DNA of 64,000 bases from Eledone cirrhosa (Eukaryota; Mollusca; Cephalopoda; Octopoda; Eledonidae): positions 35,366,265-35,430,264 of the forward strand of contig OZ024741.1 of the NCBI GenBank assembly GCA_964016885.1, in the 5' to 3' direction. The notes beneath the pieces are model-generated. The model did no database searches and had not been told where the DNA came from. It saw only the letters and a list, made by a program, of their open reading frames with translations. The translations under genes and the position numbers were made by a program. Within the stretch, counting starts at the first letter, position 1. Each line of letters starts with the position of its first letter. Shown here in pieces: positions 1-13,860 of the stretch.

Positions 1-144
1 AGAGACACGGTATCCTGCGAACAGTTGATAATGATGGTGGAGCTAGTTCATCAATAGACTACTTAACTATGAGTGTTGGTATCAGATTTAATTCACATGA
101 GATGGATGGTCATAGTTGGATGGTCTATTTGACTTCATCTACAA

Positions 145-448
145 TAGACAATATGCCCCCACACCCTCCCACTGTAAAGTGGTCGTGGAGGTGCCACGGC
201 AAAAAAGCACCCAGCCTACACTGTAAAGTGGACGTGTAGCCACCACGGAAAAAAAGCACCCAGCACTCACTGTAAATGAGGTCGGTGTTAGGAAGAGCAT
301 CCAGCTGTAGAAATCAAGCCAGAATCAGTTCCCGTATGAGCAAGACAAGGTCAGCCGACTGGACACTGCCCACAACAGGACAACCCGTCTAACCCATGCT
401 AGCGTGGAAGAACGGACGTAAAACAATGATAATGATGATGATGATGAG
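145..448 (+). repeat. SINE with GAT-rich tail (cephalopod type)
   Basis: The 3' part reads 'CCCATGCTAGCGTGGAAGAA' and runs into a (GAT/AAT)n tail at about 427-448, an arrangement I recognise as common in octopus genomes. The head carries a 40-45 bp segment, 'ACTGTAAAGTGG' through 'AAAAAGCACCCAG', about three times in imperfect form (about 170-275), so it is internally duplicated. Family assignment is from memory of the motif, not from a search. It is non-coding. Confidence 0.6.
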
Positions 449-742
449 ACTTTGACAAAATGACTCAGTATCTCTTTAAATATTGGTGTTTCGATGTTTG
501 TTTTTGCTGTTTTTGCTGTTGTTAATTTAACTGAAGCTAGACTTTTACAGATAATTTTGATTTTATTAAAATATTCTGAGAGAAACTCTACAAGTTGTTT
601 TGGGTCATTACCTGGTAGGAGGGGAGACATCTCACTTCGATGCATGAGTTCATCAATGGCTTTATACAGAACTCTTTGGACACCTGATTTTTCATTTATC
701 TTAGAATGATTGAATCTACTTTTGGCACAAGGCCAGCAATTA
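449..742 (-). pseudogene. LINE pol remnant (endonuclease-RT linker region)
   Basis: The minus strand translates to a stretch with the pattern LYKAIDELMHRSEMSPLLPG followed by a segment ending EFLSEYFNKIKIICKSL. This resembles the linker between endonuclease and reverse transcriptase in CR1/L2-like non-LTR retrotransposons, where a 'nPLP...LaeeFa.fF.dKI..I' block is usual. The fragment is short, lies between two SINEs and has neither catalytic domain, so it is a dead remnant. The last codons of the open frame (below about 448) run into the GAT tail of the neighbouring SINE and are not part of the LINE. Confidence 0.5.
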
Positions 743-900
743 TCGCAGTACATTACTGGTACTTTATTTTATCGACCTCGTAAGGATGAAAGGCAAAGTT
801 AACCTCAGTGGAATTTGAACTCAGATCATAAAGGGAGGTAACTCTATGCTTCAAAGCATGGTGTCCGATCCTCTACCGATACTGCCAATCCACTTATCTT
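715..900 (-). repeat. tRNA-derived SINE (octopus/squid type)
   Basis: On the minus strand this contains 'TTTGCCTTTCATCCTTACGA', then GGTCGATAAAATAAAGTACCAG, the diagnostic body of a common cephalopod SINE. It is preceded by a tRNA-like head with a B-box-like 'GAGTTCAAATTCC'. The SINE is nearly full length, including the 'GGATCGGACACCATGCTTTG' region. Boundaries are approximate. Confidence 0.7.
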
Positions 901-1043
901 ATTAGAATGATACTGACTTTTTATCTCTAATATCTTGTTCCCTGTTCTATTTTCATCCTTGAACACATCTCTGCCAACTGTTATTTTTGTTCTCCTACAT
1001 TATTGCTTTTCAAATAGTCTTTGACTTTTCCTTTCCTTTAATA

Positions 1044-1340
1044 CAGAGGTTCTCAAACTTTCTGCCACCCACTCCTCACAGCCACATAAAACCCACAGAG
1101 CCCCGACCCCTATTTCCAGAGAGACTTGCCTATATGCAAATCGTAAATAATATATAATAAATAAAATCGTTAATTTATATATAATAAATGATATAATATA
1201 TACAATGTGTAAATCAATATTATATACTTTTTATTTTACTGTATTTATATATAATATGTATCATTTGGTATATACTATTATATCATCTCTATCTCCACCC
1301 TCACTGCCCCCATAGGCCCCAGCACCTCCCTGGACCTTCA
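1044..1340. mobile_element. Possible hAT-type element end
   Basis: 'CAGAGGTTCTCAAACTTTCT' at 1044 matches the usual terminal inverted repeat of Charlie-like hAT transposons (CAGnGGTTCTCAAAC). AT-rich filler follows, then a C-rich segment. I do not find a matching inverted end or an 8-bp target duplication, so this is at best a truncated non-autonomous copy. The right limit is arbitrary. Confidence 0.3.
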
Positions 1341-1661
1341 CTGAGCCAATGTAGTTTCTTTATCAGATACATTGACCTTGCATTTATCAGTTCTTTTCTT
1401 ATCCAATATTTCCATTATATTATTTTTACATTCATCAATATCACAGTTACCCGAGTCAGTATTCCAGGTGATATTTTCTATGTCATTTCTAAAGATATCT
1501 ATGTTAATAGTTTTTAACTTACAGTAATGTATCATTTTCTTCTGCAGTTTCAGTTTTTTAATACACATGATAGTAATTTGATTCAACATAGTCCTGAATC
1601 TGTAAACAGTCTATGAATGGTCAGTCATAATTACAGACATGTGTAGTGTTTGATTGTTTAA

Positions 1662-1883
1662 CCCTTTAGCATTTATATTACTCTATATTTACTATTGTAT
1701 TTTTGTGGGAAAGGTTTTACCTCACATAATTATCTCACATAATATCAAATCTATGAGATTTTGATATTATTTATTTTGAGAATAATACCTTAATATCAGT
1801 ATGAGTGGCTGGTTACAGCCAGTTTGAACAGAAAAAGGTGAGAGGGTTCTGGCCGGATATGGATGGATTTAAATGTTAAAGGG
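1662..1883. mobile_element. piggyBac-like MITE, 222 bp
   Basis: The element begins CCCTTTAGCATTTA and ends TAAATGTTAAAGGG, imperfect inverted ends. It is flanked on both sides by TTAA (1658-1661 and 1884-1887). TTAA duplication plus CCC...GGG termini is the signature of piggyBac-superfamily elements. The interior contains 'TTCTGGCCGGATATGGATGG', also abundant in octopus DNA by my recollection. There is no transposase ORF, so it is non-autonomous. Confidence 0.6.
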
Positions 1884-1889
1884 TTAAAA

Positions 1890-2529
1890 AACATTGGTGT
1901 TAACTGATTGTTTACTTTCACGTGTAAACAAGATTTATTCAAATATTGAACATATATAAGCAAATAAAAACAATACTCACTACAGAAAGTAGAGTTACAT
2001 TGAATATTCAAGGGTCTTTGTGGTTATGAAAACAGAAAGGAAGGGAAAGACAAGGGCTTAAGTGTCACAAAAGAATGTATCTTTACTCACTGAAATTATG
2101 ATCTTTACTCACTGAAATTATTAATGTGTATGTTCATTAATCCATTACTTATAGTTCAGTGATACTAAGAAATTATTCAGGCACTTTGTATTTGGATTTA
2201 ATGGCATATCTACATAGAAGTTGAAATATTTCACGATAACAAGCAAGCCTGATGACAATGTGTAGTGGGATGGCAGATTGACAAATACTTCAACAAATAT
2301 TTTAGTCATCAGTTTATTATATTTTGAAAGTGATAGATAGTAAATGAACACAATTTCATGTTAATTTTGAAGTTGCCGAGAGAGTAACCAACACAAATCA
2401 CTTAGTTTTGTGTATATTTGGTTTCAAATAAGTTGTTTCTAATAAACAATTACTAGTCCAACTCCTGGTCTGTCACTTTCACATGGTCTATGATTTATCT
2501 TGTATCCATTTGGTATCAGTTCTTTACTC
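1890..2529. other. Non-coding AT-rich flank of the satellite array
   Basis: No gene or recognisable element is seen. The only structure is a short tandem duplication of about 24 bp ('TATCTTTACTCACTGAAATT' twice) at about 2079-2122. Open frames here are short, AT-driven and lack splice or domain support. Confidence 0.5.
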
Positions 2530-4019
2530 TTTAATGTCACCTGTTCTATACCAGGACCCTGTTGTAACCATAATATTAAAGCTAGCCAGGGCTTTATTAT
2601 TATTACCAGAATATCAATGTCAACTGTTCTAAGACAGGACTCTGTTATGACCAGACTATCAATGTCAACTGTTCTAAGACACGACTCTGTTATGACCAGA
2701 CTATCAATGTCAACTGTTCGAAGACACGACTCTGTTATGACCAGACTATCAATATCAACTGTTCTATGACAGGACTCTGTTATGACCAGACTATCAATGT
2801 CAACTGTTCTATGACACGACTCTGTTATGACCATAGTATCAATGTCAACTGTTCTATGACACGACTCTATTATGACCATAGTATCAATGTCAACTGTTCT
2901 AAGACATGACTCTGTTATGACCAGACTATCAATGTCAACTGTTCTATGACACGAATCTGTTATGACCATAGTATCAATATCAACTGTTCTAAGACACGAC
3001 TCTGTTATAACCATAGTATCAATGTCAACTGTTCTATGACACAACTCTGTTATGACCATAGTATCAATGTCAACTGTTCTATGACACGACTCTGTTATGA
3101 CCATAGTATCAATGTCAACTGTTCTATGACACGACTCTATTATGACCATAGTAGCAATCTCATCTGTTCTAAGACACAACTCTGTTATGACCATAGTATC
3201 AATGTCAACTGTTCTAAGACACAACTCTGTTATGACCATAGTATCAATGTCAACTGTTCTAAGACACGACTCTGTTATGACCAGACTATCAATGTCAATT
3301 GTTCTATGACACAACCCTGTTATGACCAGACTATCAATGTCAACTGTTCTATGACACAACCCTGTTATGACCAGACTATCAATGTCATCTGTTCTATGAC
3401 AAGCCTCTGTTATAACCATAGAATCAATGTCATCTGTTCTATGACAGGACTCTGTTATGACCATAGTATCAATGTCATCTGTTCTAATACACGACTCTGT
3501 TATGACAAGACTATCAATGTGATCTGTTCTAAGAGACGACTCTGTTATGACCAGACTATCAATGTCATCTGTTCTATGACAAGCCTCTGTTATAACCATA
3601 GAATCAATGTCAACTGTTCTATGACAGGACTCTGTTATGACCATAGTATCAATGTCATCTGTTCTAAGACACGACTCTGTTATGACCAGACTATCAATGT
3701 GATCTGTTCTAAGACACGACTCTGTTCTATGACACAACCCTGTTATGACCAGAGTATCAATGTTGACTATTCTAAGACATGACTCTTTTATAACCATAGT
3801 ATCAATGTCAACTGTTCTAACACAAGACTCTGTTATGAACAGAGTATCAATGTCATCTGTTCTATGACAGGACTCTGTTATGACCAGACTATCAATGTCA
3901 TCTGTTCTATGACAGGACTCTGTTATGACCAGACTATCAATGTCATCTGTTCTATGACAGGACTCTGATATCACCGTAGTATCAATGTCAAATTTTCTAA
4001 GTCACGACTTTGTTATGAC

Positions 4020-4735
4020 CATAGTATTAATGTCAACTGATCTAAGACACGACTCTATCATGACCATAGCATCAATGTCAACTGGTCTAAGACACGAGTC
4101 TGTTATGACCTTAGTATCAATGCCATCTTTTCTATGACAGGACTCTGTTATGACCATAGTATCAATGTCAACTGTTCTATGACAGGACTCTGTTATAAAC
4201 ATAGTATCAATGTCATCTGTTCTAAGACATGACTCGTTATGACCATAGTATCAATGTCATCTGTTCTAAGACACAACTCTATTATGACCATAGATTCAAT
4301 GTCATCTGTTCTAAGACATGACTCTGTTAGGACCAGACTCTCATTGTCATCTGTTCTAAGACGCGACTCTGTTATGACCATAGTATCAATGTCAACTGTT
4401 CTAAGACACGACTCTGTTAAGAATATAGTATCAATGTCAACTGTTCTAAGACACGACTCTGTTATGAACATAGTATCAATGTCATCTGTTCTAAGATGCG
4501 ACTCTGTTATGACCATAGTATCAATGTCAACTGTTCTAAGACACGACTCTATCATGACCATAGCATCAATGTCAACTGGTCTAAGACACGAGTCTGTTAT
4601 GACCTTAGTATCAATGCCATCTTTTCTATGACAGGACTCTGTTATGACCATAGTATCAATGTCAACTGTTCTATGACAGGACTCTGTTATAAACATAGTA
4701 TCAATGTCATCTGTTCTAAGACATGACTCGTTATG
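4020..4735. repeat. 494-bp segmental duplication within the array
   Basis: The block starting near 4020 recurs about 494 bp later. The unit series with 'CTGGTCTAAGACACGAGTCT' (about 4083 and 4577), the 'ATGCCATCTTTTCTATGACA' unit (about 4111 and 4613) and the shortened 'CATGACTCGTTATGACC' unit (about 4229 and 4724) appear in the same order in both. This is eleven units copied as one block. Confidence 0.75.
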
Positions 4736-5329
4736 ACCATAGTATCAATGTCATCTGTTCTAAGACACAACTCTATTATGACCATAGATTCAATGTCATC
4801 TGTTCTAAGACATGACTCTGTTATGACCAGACTCTCATTGTCATCTGTTCTAAGACGCGACTCTGTTATGACCATAGTATCAATGTCAACTGTTCTAAGA
4901 CACGACTCTGTTAAGAATATAGTATCAATGTCAACTGTTCTAAGACACAACTCTGTTATGAACATAGTATCAATGTCATCTGTTCTAAGATGCGACTCTG
5001 TTATGACCATAGTATCAATGTCAACTGTTCTAAGACACGACTCTGTTAAGAATATAGTATCAATGTCAACTGTTCTAAGAAACGACTCTGTTATGAACAT
5101 AGTATCAATGTCAACTGTTCTAAGACAAGACTCTGTTATGACCATAATATCAATGTCATCTGTTCCATGACAGGACTCTGTTATGACCATAATATCAATG
5201 TCATCTGCTCTAAGACAGGACCCTATTATAACCAAAGTATGAATATCATCTGTTCTAAGACATGACACTGTTAGGACCAATCGCTCAATGTCATATGTTT
5301 TAAGACACGACTCGGTTATGACCATAGTT

Positions 5330-8300
5330 TCAGTCAAGTGTTCTAAGACATGAATCTGTTATGACCATAGTATCAATGTCAACTGTTCTAAGACACAACT
5401 CTGTTATAACCATAGTATCAATGTCAACTGTTCTAAGACACGACTCTGTTATGACCAGACTATCAATGTTAATTGTTCTATGACACAACCCTGTTATGAC
5501 CAGACTATCAATGTCATCTGTTCTATGACACAACCCTGTTATGACCATAGTATCAATGTCATCTGTTCTATGACAAGCCTCTGTTATAAGCATAGAATCA
5601 ATGTCAACTGTTCTATGACAGGACTCTGTTATGAGCATAGTATCAATGTCATCTGTTCTAAGACACGACTCTGTTATGACCAGACTATCAATGTGATCTC
5701 TTCTAAGACACGACTCTGTTCTATGACACAACCCTGTTATGACCAGACTATCAATGTCAACTGTTCTATGACATAACCCTGTTATGACCAGACTATCAAT
5801 GTCATCTGTTCTATGACAAGCCTCTGTTATAACCATAGAATCAATGTCAACTGTTCTATGACACAACCCTGTTATGACCAGACTATCAATGTCATCTGTT
5901 CTAAGACACAACCCTGTTATGACCATAGTATCAATGTCATCTGTTCTATGAAACGACTCTGTTATGACCAGAGTATCAATGTTGACTATTCTAAGACATG
6001 AGTCTTTTATGACTATAGTATCAATGTCAACTGTTCTAAGACAAGACTCTGTTATGAACAGAGTATCAATGTCATCTGTTCTATGACAAGACTCTGTTAT
6101 GACCAGACTATCAATGTCATCTGTTCTATGACAGGACTCTGATATCACTGTAGTATCAATGTCAAATTTTCTAAGTCACGACTTTGTTATGACCATAGTA
6201 TTAATGTCAACTGCTCTAAGACACGACTCTGTCATGACCATAGAATCAATGTCAACTGGTCTAAGACACGAGTCTGTTATGACCTTAGTATCAATGCCAT
6301 CTTTTCTATAACAGGACTCTGTTATGACCATAGTATCAATGTCAACTGTTCTATGACAGGATTCTGTTATAAACATAGTATCACTGTCATCTGTTCTAAG
6401 ACATGACTCGTTATGACCATAGTATCAATGTCATCTGTTCTAAGACACAACTCTGTTATGACCATAGATTCAATGTCATCTGTTCTAAGACATGACTCTG
6501 TTATGACCAGACTCTCATTGTCATCTGTTCTAAGACGCGACTCTGTTATGACCATAGTATCAATGTCAACTGTTCTAAGACAAGACTCTGTTATGAACAT
6601 AGTATCAATGTCAACTGTTCTAAGACAAGACTCTGTTATGACCATAATATCAATGTCATCTGTTCTATGACAGGACTCTGTTATGACCATAATATCAATG
6701 TCATCTGCTCTAAGACAGGACCCTATTATGACCAAAGTATGAATATCATCTGTTCTAAGATATGACACTGTTATGACCAATCGCTCAATGTCATCTGTTT
6801 TAAGACACGACTCGGTTATGACCATAGTTTCAGTCAAGTGTTCTAAGACATGAATCTGTTATGACCATAGTATCAATGTCAACTGTTCTAAGACACGACT
6901 CTGTTATGACCAGACTATCAATGTCAATTGTTCTATGACACAACCCTGTTATGACCAGACTATCAATGTCATCTGTTCTATGACACAACCCTGTTATGAC
7001 CAGACTATCAATGTCATCTGTTCTATGACAAGCCTCTGTTATAACCATAGAATCAATGTCAACTGTTCTATGACAGGACTCTGTTATGAGCATAGTATCA
7101 ATGTCATCTGTTCTAAGACACGACTCTGTTATGACCAGACTATCAATGTGATCTGTTCTAACACACAAATCTGTTCTATGACACAACCCTGTTATGACCA
7201 GCCTATCAATGTCAACTGTTCGATGACATAACCCTGTTATGACCAGACTATCAATGTCATCTGTTCTATGACAAGCCTCTGTTATAACCATAGAATCAAT
7301 GTCAACTGTTCTATGACAGGACTCTGTTATGAACAGAGTATCAATGTCATCTGTTCTATGACAGGACTCTGTTATGACCAGACTATCAATGTCATCTGTT
7401 CTATGACAGGACTCTGATATCACCGTAGTATCAATGTCAACTTTTCTAAGTCACGACTTTGTTATGACCAAAGTATGAATATCATCTGTTCTAAGACATG
7501 ACACTGTTATGACCAATCGCTCAATGTCATCTGTTTTAAGACACGACTTGGTTATGACCATAGTTTCAGTCAAGAGTTCTAAGACATGAATCTGTTATGA
7601 CCATAGTATCAATGTCAATTGTTCTAAGACACGACTCTGTTATGACCATAACATGAATGAAAACTGTTCTAATACATGACTCTGTTATGAACATAGTATC
7701 AATGTCAACTGTTCTAAGACACGACTCTGTTATGACCATAGTATCAATGTCAACTGTTCTATGACAGGACTCTGTCTTGACCATAGTATCAATGTCATCT
7801 GTTCTAAGACACGATTCTGTTATGAGCATAGTATCAATGTCATCTGTTCTAAGACACCATTCTGTTATGAGCATAGTATCAATGTCATCTGTTCTAAGAC
7901 ACGACTCTGTTATGACCATAATATCAATGACAACTGTTCTGAGACATGACTCTGTTATGACCATAGTATCAATGTCAACTGTTTTCAGGCATGACTCTGT
8001 TATGACCATAGTATCAATGTCAACTGTTCTAAGACACGACTCTGTTATGACCATAGTATCAACGTCAATTGTTCTACAACACAATTCTGTTATGACCATA
8101 ATATCAATCAACTGTTCTAAGACACGGCTCTGTTATTATCATAGTATCAAAATCATATGTTCTATGACAAGGTTCTGATATGACCATAGTATCAATGTCA
8201 ACTCTTGTAAGACACGGCTCTGTTATGACAATAGTATCAATGTCATCTGTTCTAAGACACGACTCTGTTATGACCAGACTATCAATGTGATCTGTTCTAA

Positions 8301-11300
8301 GACACGACTCTGTTATGACTAGACTATCAATGTTGACTATTCTAAGACATGACTCTGTTATGACCATAGTATCTATGTTAACTGTTCTAAGACAAGACTC
8401 TGTTATGACCAGAGTATCAATGTCATCTGTTCTATGACTGGATTCTGTTACGACCATAGTATCAATGTCAACTGTTCTAAGACACGACTCTGTTAAGAAT
8501 ATAGTATCAATGTCAACTGTTCTAAGACAAGACTCTGTTATGAACATAGTATCAATGTCAACTGTTCTAAGACAAGACTCTGTTATGACCATAATATCAA
8601 TGTCATCTGTTCTATGACAAGACTCTGTTATGACCATAATATCAATGTCATCTGCTCTAAGACAGGACCCTATTATGACCAAAGTATGAATATCATCTCT
8701 TCTAAGACATGACACTGTTATAACCAATCGCTCAATGTCATCTGTTTTAAGACACGACTCGGTTATGACCATAGTTTCAGTCAAGTGTTCTAAGACATGA
8801 ATCTTTTATGACCATAGTATCAATGTCAACTGTTCTAAGACACGACTCTGTTATGACCAGACTATCAATGTCAATTGTTCTATGACACAACCCTGTTATG
8901 ACCAGACTATCAATGTCATCTGTTCTATGACACAACCCTGTTATGACCAGACTATCAATGTCATCTGTTCTATGACAAGCCTCTGTTATAACCATAGAAT
9001 CAATGTCAACTGTTCTATGACAGGACTCTGTTATGAGCATAGTATCAATGTCATCTGTTCTAAGACACGACTCTGTTATGACCAGACTATCAATGTGATC
9101 TGTTCTAAGACACGACTCTGTTCTATGACACAACCCTGTTATGACCAGCCTATCAATGTCAACTGTTCTATGACATAACCCTGTTATGACCAGACTATCA
9201 ATGTCATCTGTTCTATGACAAGCCTCTGTTATAACCATAGAATCAATGTCAACTGTTCTATGACACAACCCTGTTATGACCAGACTATCAATGTCATCTG
9301 TTCTAAGACACGACCCTGTTATAACCATAGTATCAATGTCATCTGTTCTATGACACGACTCTGTTATGACCAGAGTATCAATGTTGACTATTCTAAGACA
9401 TGACTCTTTTATGACCATAGTATCAATGTCAACTGTTCTAAGACAAGACTCTGTCATGAACAGAGTATCAATGTCATCTGTTCTATAACAGGACTCTGTT
9501 ATGACCAGACTATCAATGTCATCTGTTCTATGACAGGACTCTGATATCACCGTAGTATCAATGTCAACTTTTCTAAGTCACGACTTTGTTGTGACCATAG
9601 TATTAATGTCAACTGATCTAAGACACGACTCTGTCATGACCATAGCATCAATGTCAACTGGTCTAAGACACGAGTCTGTTATGACCATAGTATCAATGCC
9701 ATCTTTTCTATGACAGGACTCTGTTATGACCATAGTATCAATGTCAACTGTTCTATGACAGGACTCTGTTATAAACATAGTATCAATGTCATCTGTTCTA
9801 AGACATGACTAGTTATGACCATAGTATCAATGTCATCTGTTCTAAGACACCACTCTGTTATGACCATAGATTCAATGTCATCTGTTCTAAGACATGACTC
9901 TGTTATGACCAGACTCTCATTGTCATCTGTTCTAAGACGCGACTCTGTTATGACCATAGTATCAATGTCAACTGTTCTAAGACACGACTCTGTTAAGAAT
10001 ATAGTATCAATGTCAACTGTTCTAAGACAAGACTCTGTTATGAACATAGTATCAATGTCAACTGTTCTAAGACAAGACTCTGTTATGACCATAATATCAA
10101 TGTCATCTGTTCTATGACAGGACTCTGTTATGACCATAATATCAATGTCATCTGCTCTAAGACAGGACCCTATTATGACCAAAGTATGAATATCATCTCT
10201 TCTAAGACATGACACTGTTATAACCAATCGCTCAATGTCATCTGTTTTAAGACACGACTCGGTTATGACCATAGTTTCAGTCAAGTGTTCTAAGACATGA
10301 ATCTTTTATGACCATAGTATCAATGTCAACTGTTCTAAGACACGACTCTGTTATGACCAGACTATCAATGTCAATTGTTCTATGACACAACCCTGTTATG
10401 ACCAGACTATCAATGTCATCTGTTCTATGACACAACCCTGTTATGACCAGACTATCAATGTCATCTGTTCTATGACAAGCCTCTGTTATAACCATAGAAT
10501 CAATGTCAACTGTTCTATGACAGGACTCTGTTATGAGCATAGTATCAATGTTATCTGTTCTAAGACACGACTCTGTTATGACCAGACTATCAATGTGATC
10601 TGTTCTAAGACACGACTCTGTTCTATGACACAACCCTGTTATGACCAGCCTATCAATGTCAACTGTTCTATGACATAACCCTGTTATGACCAGACTATCA
10701 ATGTCATCTGTTCTATGACAAGCCTCTGTTGTAACCATATAATCAATGTCAACTGTTCTAAGACACAACCCTGTTATGACCAGACTATCAATGTCATCTG
10801 TTCTATGACACGACTCTGTTATGACCAGAGTATCAATGTTGACTATTCTAAGACATGACTCTTTTATGACCATAGTATCAATGTCAACTGTTCTAAGACA
10901 AGACTCTGTCATGAACAGAGTATCAATGTCATCTGTTCTATGACAGGACTCTGTTATGACCAGACTATCAATGTCATCTGTTCTATGACAGGACTCTGAT
11001 ATCACCGTAGTATCAATGTCAACTTTTCTAAGTCACGACTTTGTTGTGACCATAGTATTAATGTCAACTGATCTAAGACACGACTCTGTCATGACCATAG
11101 CATCAATGTCAACTGGTCTAAGACACGAGTCTGTTATGACCATAGTATCAATGCCATCTTTTCTATGACAGGACTCTGTTATGACCATAGTATCAATGTC
11201 AACTGTTCTATGACAGGACTCTGTTATAAACATAGTATCAATGTCATCTGTTCTAAGACATGACTCGTTATGACCATAGTATCAATGTCATCTGTTCTAA

Positions 11301-13860
11301 GACACCACTCTGTTATGACCATAGATTCAATGTCATCTGTTCTAAGACATGACTCTGTTATGACCAGACTCTCATTGTCATCTGTTCTAAGACGCGACTC
11401 TGTTATGACCATAGTATCAATGTCAACTGTTCTAAGACACGACTGTTAAGAATATAGTATCAATGTCAACTGTTCTAAGACAAGACTCTGTTATGAACAT
11501 AGTATCAATGTCAACTGTTCTAAGACAAGACTCTGTTATGACCATAATATCAATGTCATCTGTTCTATGACAGGACTCTGTTATGACCATAATATCAATG
11601 TCATCTGCTCTAAGACAGGACCCTATTATGACCAAAGTATGAATATCATCTCTTCTAAGACATGACACTGTTATAACCAATCGCTCAATGTCATCTGTTT
11701 TAAGACACGACTCGGTTATGACCATAGTTTCAGTCAAGTGTTCTAAGACATGAATCTTTTATGACCATAGTATCAATGTCAACTGTTCTAAGACACGACT
11801 CTGTTATGACCAGACTATCAATGTCAATTGTTCTATGACACAACCCTGTTATGACCAGACTATCAATGTCATCTGTTCTATGACACAACCCTGTTATGAC
11901 CAGACTATCAATGTCATCTGTTCTATGACAAGCCTCTGTTATAACCATAGAATCAATGTCAACTGTTCTATGACAGGACTCTGTTATGAGCATAGTATCA
12001 ATGTCATCTGTTCTAAGACACGACTCTGTTATGACCAGACTATCAATGTGATCTGTTCTAAGACACGACTCTGTTCTATGACACAACCCTGTTATGACCA
12101 GCCTATCAATGTCAACTGTTCTATGACATAACCCTGTTATGACCAGACTATCAATGTCATCTGTTCTATGACAAGCCTCTGTTGTAACCATATAATCAAT
12201 GTCAACTGTTCTAAGACACAACCCTGTTATGACCAGACTATCAATGTCATCTGTTCTATGACACGACTCTGTTATGACCAGAGTATCAATGTTGACTATT
12301 CTAAGACATGACTCTTTTATGACCATAGTATCAATGTCAACTGTTCTAAGACAAGACTCTGTCATGAACAGAGTATCAATGTCATCTGTTCTATGACAGG
12401 ACTCTGTTATGACCAGACTATCAATGTCATCTGTTCTATGACAGGACTCTGATATCACCATAGTATCAATGTCAACTTTTCTAAGTCACGACTTTGTTGT
12501 GACCATAGTATTAATGTCAACTGATCTAAGACACGACTCTGTCATGACCATAGCATCAATGTCAACTGGTCTAAGACACGAGTCTGTTATGACCATAGTA
12601 TCAATGCCATCTTTTCTATGACAGGACTCTGTTATGACCATAGTATCAATGTCAACTGTTCTATGACAGGACTCTGTTATAAACATAGTATCAATGTCAT
12701 CTGTTCTAAGACATGACTCGTTATGACCATAGTATCAATGTCATCTGTTCTAAGACACCACTCTGTTATGACCATAGATTCAATGTCATCTGTTCTAAGA
12801 CATGACTCTGTTATGACCAGACTCTCATTGTCATCTGTTCTAAGACGCGACTCTGTTATGACCATAGTATCGATGTCAACTGTTCTAAGACACGACTCTG
12901 TTAAGAATATAGTATCAATGTCAACTGTTCTAAGACAAGACTCTGTTATGAACATAGTATCAATGTCAACTGTTCTAAGACAAGACTCTGTTATGACCAT
13001 AATATCAATGTCATCTGTTCTATGACAGGACTCTGTTATGACCATAATATCAATGTCATCTGCTCTAAGACAGGACCCTATTATGACCAAAGTATGAATA
13101 TCATCTCTTCTAAGACATGACACTGTTATAACCAATCGCTCAATGTCATCTGTTTTAAGACACGACTCGGTTATGACCATAGTTTCAGTCAAGTGTTCTA
13201 AGACATGAATCTTTTATGACCATAGTATCAATGTCAACTGTTCTAAGACACGACTCTGTTATGACCAGACTATCAATGTCAATTGTTCTATGACACAACC
13301 CTGTTATGACCAGACTATCAATGTCATCTGTTCTATGACACAACCCTGTTATGACCAGACTATCAATGTCATCTGTTCTATGACAAGCCTCTGTTATAAC
13401 CATAGAATCAATGTCAACTGTTCTATGACAGGACTCTGTTATGAGCATAGTATCAATGTCATCTGTTCTAAGACACGACTCTGTTATGACCAGACTATCA
13501 ATGTGATCTGTTCTAAGACACGAATCTGTTCTATGACACAACCCTGTTATGACCAGCCTATCAATGTCAACTGTTCGATGACATAACCCTGTTATGACCA
13601 GACTATCAATGTCATCTGTTCTATGACAAGCCTCTCTTATAACCAAATAATCAATGTCAACTGTTCTAAGACACAACCCTGTTATGACCAGACTATCAAT
13701 GTCATCTGTTCTATGACACGACTCTGTTATGACCAGAGTATCAATGTTGACTATTCTAAGACATGACTCTTTTATGACCATAGTATCAATGTCAACTGTT
13801 CTAAGACAAGACTCTGTTATGAACAGAGTATCAATGTCATCTGTTCTATGACAAGACACG
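5330..13860. repeat. Higher-order repeat, about 1.45-1.5 kb blocks
   Basis: A marker unit with 'TTTCAGTCAAGTGTTCTAAG' recurs at about 5329, 6829, 8776, 10276, 11729 and 13184, giving spacings of 1500, 1947, 1500, 1453 and 1455 bp. Within each block the order of variant units is the same, including an 18-bp truncated unit. The 1947-bp interval holds an extra segment (about 7440-8470) that reappears near 13950-14850. The three blocks between 8.8 and 13.2 kb are almost identical by eye, which suggests recent spread by unequal exchange or segmental duplication. Confidence 0.85.

Noticed and set aside
1338..1589. 83-codon minus-strand ORF with a plausible composition
   Set aside because: No domain, no clear splice sites and an AT-rich setting. 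I cannot support it as an exon, though it is not excluded.
2946..3782. 278-codon plus-strand Cys-rich repetitive ORF
   Set aside because: Same satellite artefact. The regular cysteines come from the repeated TGT codons of the unit, not from selection.
2439..3974. 511-codon minus-strand ORF with 15-residue repeats
   Set aside because: It is translation of the 45-bp satellite. Plus-strand frames over the same DNA are also open, unit variants change residues freely, and there is no promoter, domain or conserved start.
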